From: Caldifarciminota bacterium
GTDB taxonomy: Bacteria; Hydrothermota; UBA3072; B12-G15
Direction: 5' to 3'
DNA: 11,756 bases
Assembly: GCA_021163525.1 (NCBI GenBank)
Contig: JAGGTX010000180.1
Location: forward strand, 1 to 11,756
Part shown: in pieces, positions 8,001 to 11,756 of the stretch
How the letters are laid out: each line of letters begins with the position of its first letter
How positions within the stretch are numbered: the first letter of the stretch is position 1
Translations under genes and position numbers: made by a program
The notes under the pieces: generated by a model
What the model was told of the DNA's origin: nothing
The model's database searches: none
The model's input: the letters and a program-made list of their open reading frames with translations, nothing else

Positions 8001-10337
8001 TTCAGAAATATCAGAACCAATGTCAATGTGAAGAACCCCTGAATCTGCCTTTACCCACATCTCTATTGCCTGGTCTTTTGACATATCCTTTGCAGTGCTA
8101 CCAAAAGAGTATATTATACCTCCCCATGAATTGGGGTCATTATCCCTTGGGACAAAATAGAGTGTCAGTGCACCGATATTCTCATTTTCACCGGATATGG
8201 ATGGGAATATATCACTCTCCATAAGGTTCACACTCCACCAGTGTATCTCACCAAGTAGATATTCATTTTCTCCATCAGGTGTGCTTGAAAAAGACCACTC
8301 CCTGATTGTATTCCCAAATGGTTCGCTCCTTGTGGTGTTCTCCATATCATCAACATATCCCTTCCCCTTTGAGGATGGATTGGGTATTGAAAGGGATACA
8401 TTCCCCGAAAGATTAAAAACGGGTGTCTTTTCACTCCCGATTATTGGCACACGGGAAATCAGGGGAAGCAAAAGGTCAAGGTCCATACCTGTTTTGAATG
8501 ATGCCTTTCCAAGGAGAAAATTGGCTGGTTCTGAACCAAGCCTTGGATAAAATTCTGATACAGAAGAGGCATTAAAATCAATGGATGTGTTGAGGAAGGT
8601 TCTGTTGTTTATCCTTGTCTTTGTTTCAAGTTTTGTTAAGTAATCCTGAGAAAAGGTCAATCCTCCAAAGGGCATAACCTGATAAATATAAGAAACCTTT
8701 GCATCCGGTGGAAACCTCTTCGGGTCCTTTATTTTAACCTCTCCAGTTGCATAATCTATTGTGTAGTCAATGTCTCTCTTCAGTGTATCTCCTTCAATTA
8801 TAATCACCTCTGAGTTTTCAACAATTTTCATTCCACCACCTATGGTAAACCTTGTGAGGGGGGCTTTATATTTAATCACAAGAAAGTACTTGTTCTTCTC
8901 ATCGTTTTCAGGGTACAACTTCCTGTAAATTGCAGGAACTGTATCAGGTGCAAGGTCTGGTATTAAAAATGGATAGGCATAGGGAAAGAATATGTATCCA
9001 TTCTGAAAATCAACGAATTTTTCAGCATCTATACCGGGAACAGTATCCTGATCAAGCCCAAGTATCTTTATGTATTGTGTGTTGGTGTTCTCATCAAAAT
9101 TCACCGGATCTCCACCTGGAACAACCCTGTAAATATCCACACTGAAATCAGTGATACCCTGGCCGGATGTGGGGAAGGAGTAAACATTCCTCATCATGAG
9201 ATACCATGTTGTATCCTCTGGTGTTGGGTTTGATGCTCTTATAAGTAGCAAACTTGAAGTATCAGATGGGTCCTCTGCAAGATAACCAACAGTGTCAAAT
9301 TCCCCTGTGGTGATGTCTTTTGTTATATAATAAATCGCTATCATCCTTCCAGGCTCAGGTGGGTTCTCAATCTCAAGGAAGGGTCTCTGAAGACCATAGT
9401 AATATTGAAAATATCTAATTCTGTAATCACCTTCCTCACCTTCCTCTTTCAACTCAAAGTTTGCAACATCACCCGTTGAGCCATCCACCTTAAAAGTCCT
9501 TACAGGTATTGTTGTAACTGAATATGGCATCTGATAATAGACCCTGAGAAGCACAAGTGAATCATTCATACCCATGGGGATGTAGTAAAACCTGTCCTTC
9601 ACATAATCACAATCAAACACAGTCAGGGATTCAATCTGGGAGGAAAACTCACTGGTTTTCTCCTCGGGAAGTGATTTCACCCTTGTCACCTGCATGTTGA
9701 AATTGGTATTTCCTATCACTCCACTCATTGTTATTCCAAACCTTCCCTTCTTATCTGTATCACCGAGGTTGATGTTCTGGATTATGTCATCCTCGTCATT
9801 ACTCTTGTAATAAACCCTGACCTTATTCTGTGATTCATCAAGGCTCTTAACGTTGTAGTTAACATCAACATGGATCTTCTGCCCCACAATCCCATTAATG
9901 GTAATATTCAGGTCTTCATCAGGTTTTATATCAAGAAAACTACCATTTATAACCCCTTCCTGAACCTTCCGGGTTACATCAAGTGAGACTGTTTGATAAC
10001 CTGAAACCTTTATTGTTCCACCTTCTCCTATTATCTGTTTCAATGCACCTGGAAGTTTTATTGGAAGTTCAATATCGGGTATTATACCCTCCATTGATGA
10101 CAGATGCTTCCTCAGATTCTCACTGAAGGTAGTTGAAATGGTCTGTCTGTATGCATTTATAAAAAGTATATCTGCTCCTCTGCCACCCCCAATTATTGTA
10201 TCCGTTCCAAGATAAACATTGCCTATATACAGGTTTCTTACAATAAAATCCTCGTATTTTTCATAGACATGGGTAATATTTTGATAATAGAGGTAGTTGT
10301 TGAATTCAGGAGAGAAGGAGAGAATCAGGAGGAGCAT
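5037..10337 (-). CDS. sprA: SprA-family outer-membrane translocon of type IX secretion
   Basis: A giant protein (1,766 residues from the ATG at 10337; 1,770 from a TTG at 10349; numbering below from the TTG). SprA/Sov forms the large outer-membrane beta barrel through which type IX substrates leave the periplasm. Matches to the family run along the chain: an N-terminal LNITINGIVGQKIHVDVNYN segment (147-166), NDEDDIIQNINLGDT (184-198), the repeated 'GYxxFP...YxLDYxTGEVKI'-like strands (about 451-560), NPSSKGKGYVDDMEN (657-671) and REWSFSSTP (683-691). NGTEGNKRIDTEDIN (860-874) follows a very Asp-rich stretch. The second half is Tyr/Ser/Asn-rich alternating strand sequence ending in LKF, with the C-terminal Phe expected for BAM insertion. 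Bacteroidetes SprA is usually about 2,300-2,400 residues, so this is a short version. The N-terminus (MLLLILSFSPEF) is a minimal, uncharged signal-like segment. I prefer the ATG because AAGAG precedes it; it lies inside the end of pdxA. No other type IX gene is in the window. Confidence 0.88.
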   Translation of the reverse strand: MLLLILSFSPEFNNYLYYQNITHVYEKYEDFIVRNLYIGNVYLGTDTIIGGGRGADILFINAYRQTISTTFSENLRKHLSSMEGIIPDIELPIKLPGALKQIIGEGGTIKVSGYQTVSLDVTRKVQEGVINGSFLDIKPDEDLNITINGIVGQKIHVDVNYNVKSLDESQNKVRVYYKSNDEDDIIQNINLGDTDKKGRFGITMSGVIGNTNFNMQVTRVKSLPEEKTSEFSSQIESLTVFDCDYVKDRFYYIPMGMNDSLVLLRVYYQMPYSVTTIPVRTFKVDGSTGDVANFELKEEGEEGDYRIRYFQYYYGLQRPFLEIENPPEPGRMIAIYYITKDITTGEFDTVGYLAEDPSDTSSLLLIRASNPTPEDTTWYLMMRNVYSFPTSGQGITDFSVDIYRVVPGGDPVNFDENTNTQYIKILGLDQDTVPGIDAEKFVDFQNGYIFFPYAYPFLIPDLAPDTVPAIYRKLYPENDEKNKYFLVIKYKAPLTRFTIGGGMKIVENSEVIIIEGDTLKRDIDYTIDYATGEVKIKDPKRFPPDAKVSYIYQVMPFGGLTFSQDYLTKLETKTRINNRTFLNTSIDFNASSVSEFYPRLGSEPANFLLGKASFKTGMDLDLLLPLISRVPIIGSEKTPVFNLSGNVSLSIPNPSSKGKGYVDDMENTTRSEPFGNTIREWSFSSTPDGENEYLLGEIHWWSVNLMESDIFPSISGENENIGALTLYFVPRDNDPNSWGGIIYSFGSTAKDMSKDQAIEMWVKADSGVLHIDIGSDISEDAPRLNADGEVIPANGIMDNEDVNRSGRLETGEDVGLDGVAYPDSLYYDGGKDAGDDGNDDYISESPETFEDTLKMNGTEGNKRIDTEDINFDDIFNLNNNYYSFRINLKDDRYVVANGKNGWKKIRILLKDSNIERIVGSPSWTSIRYVRVWINGVSGPTRIMVTKWGVVGSVWRNDGIEASAGDSVRAFESFIIGYRSANEDSQYTSPVERERTSFGGYRDEKSLEIYTDSLMPGHIAWAGEYFDRPKDFRNYQKLVFFSRRETSRDVRIIFRFGTDTLNYYEFEKTITTNRWDTITLDLSEFTGLKIGGSAPEGYSVKGNPTLKQVYFIRLGVENVDTIPLTGSVLFDDIYLSDPVRKPDIKYSYRVDGNLGENITYSVNESYQGEFYKGSKSALRNPGENRIQNRTYNVNVNLSRLTGGLFKLPVKYNLSINRNIPYYYRNSDIPLPDSLREKESILERSESGTFSLSPAGKISHPVFRSILSGLNLSGSVRRKRSYRPYLLADTLISTSISGGYNPKIPRWKLLFFSPLPGRISLSGRYNFSTENKYQYNNTDSIFVKQDIKDIKKLEGTFSTSFNPLSFLSVDYTRKMRYDRTVPFDMRLGWLNFNSENLSAQVNLSIFRIDRASFKYATAYSENKDYQFSTGFGDSVRVRKAGVTREISTGHNITIDRFMKKLPIINLLTKNWSPLNLRLSHSVSNIYSYLSGSPDYRFRFGYDIYIPDDLVFMPSQTDGGKKRLQGSASTGFSIWKVSASISASRTEEYPIGNTATQQFIKMTLPQVNLKTSALGDILRKTGFIKTANLNLSLTRDTTSTFFLNDTTRKKFTSSLRTSPSLDLTLKNNMRLNIKGNLNQMKTIDVQGNTEIITSSRDWNVNFSTGYSISPRPNIRLPFMKRKMSLKSALNLRLSGTLKGRRDEVINISTNQIDVRTDYIDGELSLSGTYNLSKSMDITLGSKYTRHINRKLDTDRRHSFGMNISAKLKF

Positions 10338-11227
10338 AATCTCTTGCAAAGTTTAATTGCTGCAAGCATGCTTCTATGGTCAGCAATGCATCTACCTGCA
10401 ATATCAAATGCAGTGCCATGGTCAGGGGAGGTTCTTACAAAGGGAAGGCCTATTGTCATGTTCACCCCTGAATGAAAGAAGAGAAGCTTGAAGGGTATCA
10501 TACCCTGGTCGTGATACATGGCCACATAGGCATCAAACCCCTTCTCCATAAAAAAGGTATCAGGTGGTACAGGCCCATCAACCGCAATTCCTTCCTTTCT
10601 CAGCTTCTCAATGGCTGGCAATATCTTCTCCTTCTCCTCATTTCCCATTAAACCACCTTCTCCTGCATGAGGATTAATTCCAAGGAGGAGTATCCTGGGT
10701 TTCTCTATCCTGAAAATGTTTCTCAGGGTTTTATTTAATAGACTGACTTTTCTGATAATAAGTTCCTCTGTGATTGATTGTGGCACCTGTGAAAGGGGGA
10801 TGTGGGTTGTGAGAAGAAGCATCCTGAAATCATCTGAGACCATCAGCATTCCATAATCCCGAGCATCTGTTTTCTCTGCGAGTATCTCTGTCTGTCCAGG
10901 ATAATTATATCCTGCAAGATGTAGGGATTCTTTGGAAAGGGGGGCAGTGACTATGCCCTCAACCCTGCCTTCAAGGGCAAGGTCTATCGCGGTGATAAGG
11001 GATTCATAGGCAATCCTCCCATTATCTGCACCCACCTTACCCCATATATATTCACCATCAATATGAATTATATCCACATCAGGAATGGGTATTGAGCAAT
11101 TTTTTGAAGCCTCTTTGAGAGAGTGAATATTGCCAATAAGCACAAAATCACCTTTTTCTTGATTCAGTGCCTTCAAAACAATCTCCGGGCCAATGCCACC
11201 AGGGTCACCCAGTGTGATCGCAATCAT
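10325..11227 (-). CDS. pdxA: 4-hydroxythreonine-4-phosphate dehydrogenase (PdxA)
   Basis: PdxA oxidises 4-phosphohydroxy-L-threonine with NAD(P)+; the decarboxylated product is condensed by PdxJ with deoxyxylulose 5-phosphate to give pyridoxine 5'-phosphate. The 300-residue cytoplasmic protein has the family's opening ITLGDPGGIGPEI (4-16), TAPLSKE (94-100), and metal-ligand histidines at H142 (TTHIPL), H239 (MYHDQGMIPFK) and H270 (DHGTAFDIAG), plus INPHAGEGG (184-192). One oddity: the usual GHTE substrate-binding motif reads GQTE here (Q112 in place of the His equivalent to E. coli His136). The protein is slightly shorter than most PdxA (about 320-330). The start ATG at 11227 lies 23 bases inside the S4 gene and is preceded by GGAGAGGT (11238-11231). 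Its end overlaps sprA. No PdxJ or other vitamin B6 gene is present in the window. Confidence 0.93.
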   Translation of the reverse strand: MIAITLGDPGGIGPEIVLKALNQEKGDFVLIGNIHSLKEASKNCSIPIPDVDIIHIDGEYIWGKVGADNGRIAYESLITAIDLALEGRVEGIVTAPLSKESLHLAGYNYPGQTEILAEKTDARDYGMLMVSDDFRMLLLTTHIPLSQVPQSITEELIIRKVSLLNKTLRNIFRIEKPRILLLGINPHAGEGGLMGNEEKEKILPAIEKLRKEGIAVDGPVPPDTFFMEKGFDAYVAMYHDQGMIPFKLLFFHSGVNMTIGLPFVRTSPDHGTAFDIAGRCIADHRSMLAAIKLCKRLCSS

Positions 11228-11456
11228 TCAACCTCTCCACATATCTTTCCCTGTCGTTTTTTTTCACATTTCCATGGGGTATTTCTTTAACAATGTAGCA
11301 TTCACCCTTTATTCCTATAATATCACCCACCTTGACCTCTTTCCCTGATTTTGTTGACTTACCATTGAGTGTAATAAGACCACCCCTGATTAAATTCTGG
11401 GCAATAGTGCGTCTTTTTACGAGCCCTGTTTTTTTAAGGAAAAGGTCAAGCCTCAT
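11205..11456 (-). CDS. S4-domain RNA-binding protein of RqcP/Hsp15 type
   Basis: An 83-residue protein consisting of one S4 RNA-binding domain, with MRLDLFLKKTGLVKRRTIAQ (1-20), the LIRGGLITLNGK turn (22-33) and VKVGDIIGI (41-49), followed by a short charged tail. Length and layout fit the RqcP (YabO) and Hsp15 group. Members bind 50S ribosomal subunits carrying stalled nascent chains during ribosome quality control. It is less likely to be a truncated pseudouridine synthase or tRNA ligase, as no catalytic part follows. It starts in an ATGA overlap with the upstream isomerase gene, and its end overlaps pdxA by 23 bases, so it should be co-translated with both. Whether it acts in alanine tailing (RqcP) or subunit recycling (Hsp15) cannot be told from this window. 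Confidence 0.85.
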   Translation of the reverse strand: MRLDLFLKKTGLVKRRTIAQNLIRGGLITLNGKSTKSGKEVKVGDIIGIKGECYIVKEIPHGNVKKNDRERYVERLNDCDHTG

Positions 11457-11756
11457 TTGAGGTAAACAAAGAACACCTTCTCTGAGGCCTCCTCTACAAG
11501 TTTTCTGTATTCCTCATCAAGCCTTTTTGAAAAGAGAAGATTATAAATTTTGTCCTGTATCTCTTTCAGTGGCGGTATTCCACCCTGTTTTTTCTCTGTT
11601 ATTCTGATAATATTCATTGTATTACCTTCCAGAATAGGTTTTGAAATTTCACCAACCCTCAGGGTGTCAACAAGGGATTTCAAATCACTGTTCATCAGTG
11701 TTACAGGTATTGGCCCAACCTTCTCAATGGGAAGGGTGGTATCACCATTGAGCCAT
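11453..11756 (-). CDS. Parvulin/SurA-type peptidyl-prolyl isomerase, C-terminal part (runs off the right edge)
   Basis: The frame is open from the window's right edge (first full codon at 11755) through about 100 codons to the TGA at 11453-11455, so the internal ATG at 11695 is not the start. The segment LRVGEISKPILEGNTMNIIRITEKKQGG matches the end of a PpiC/rotamase domain ('L..GEIS.PI.....Y.I..l.dk..G'). After it comes a helical tail beginning IPPLKEIQDKIYNLLF, as in SurA and PrsA, where a C-terminal helix packs against the chaperone domain. Such proteins assist folding of outer-membrane or secreted proteins in the periplasm. Signal peptide and N-terminal chaperone part lie outside the window. 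Sharing an operon with sprA, whose product is a very large outer-membrane barrel, fits an envelope-folding role, but that link is inference. The stop overlaps the S4 start (ATGA). Confidence 0.8.
   Translation of the reverse strand, partial: WLNGDTTLPIEKVGPIPVTLMNSDLKSLVDTLRVGEISKPILEGNTMNIIRITEKKQGGIPPLKEIQDKIYNLLFSKRLDEEYRKLVEEASEKVFFVYLK

Noticed and set aside
11453..11695. Separate 80-residue protein starting at the ATG at 11695
   Set aside because: The frame stays open upstream to the window edge and encodes isomerase-domain sequence, so this ATG is internal to a longer gene.

Overview
The window looks like a bacterial chromosome segment of moderate, roughly 40-45% GC, from an organism related to the Fibrobacteres-Chlorobi-Bacteroidetes (FCB) assemblage or a neighbouring candidate phylum such as WOR-3. 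The best taxonomic clue is a 1,766-1,770 residue homologue of SprA, the outer-membrane translocon of type IX secretion, which is largely confined to that part of the tree. Genes are packed tightly, with ATGA stop-start overlaps. No rRNA, tRNA, CRISPR array or intact mobile element was found.

Left part (1-3869, + strand): a translationally coupled run of genes. It holds the last 17 codons of an unidentified protein, a macro-domain protein, a THEP1-type P-loop nucleoside-triphosphatase, a fold-type II PLP enzyme of unknown substrate, and a metal-dependent amidohydrolase closely resembling 8-oxoguanine deaminases. The enzymes suggest handling of purines, nucleotides or nucleotide-derived metabolites. 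No complete known pathway can be read from them, so this is the best candidate in the window for an undescribed system.

Middle (3870-5036): about 1.17 kb of visibly AT-richer DNA between two converging gene groups. It holds the wreck of a DNA methyltransferase gene on the - strand (recognisable GTDINPLARL and TSPPYGDSRTTVA segments, broken by frameshifts and missing parts), an AT-rich palindrome upstream of it, and one small unidentified ORF. No convincing rho-independent terminator was found.

Right part (5037-11756, - strand, so read right to left): the C-terminal end of a parvulin/SurA-type peptidyl-prolyl isomerase, a short S4-domain RNA-binding protein of RqcP/Hsp15 type, PdxA (vitamin B6 synthesis), and the very large sprA. 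Every junction overlaps (4, 23 and about 13 bases), so this is one operon. It pairs a probable envelope-folding factor and the giant type IX translocon with housekeeping genes. PdxA belongs to the pathway that makes PLP, the cofactor the left-hand PLP enzyme should need, but nothing here shows the two operons are co-regulated.
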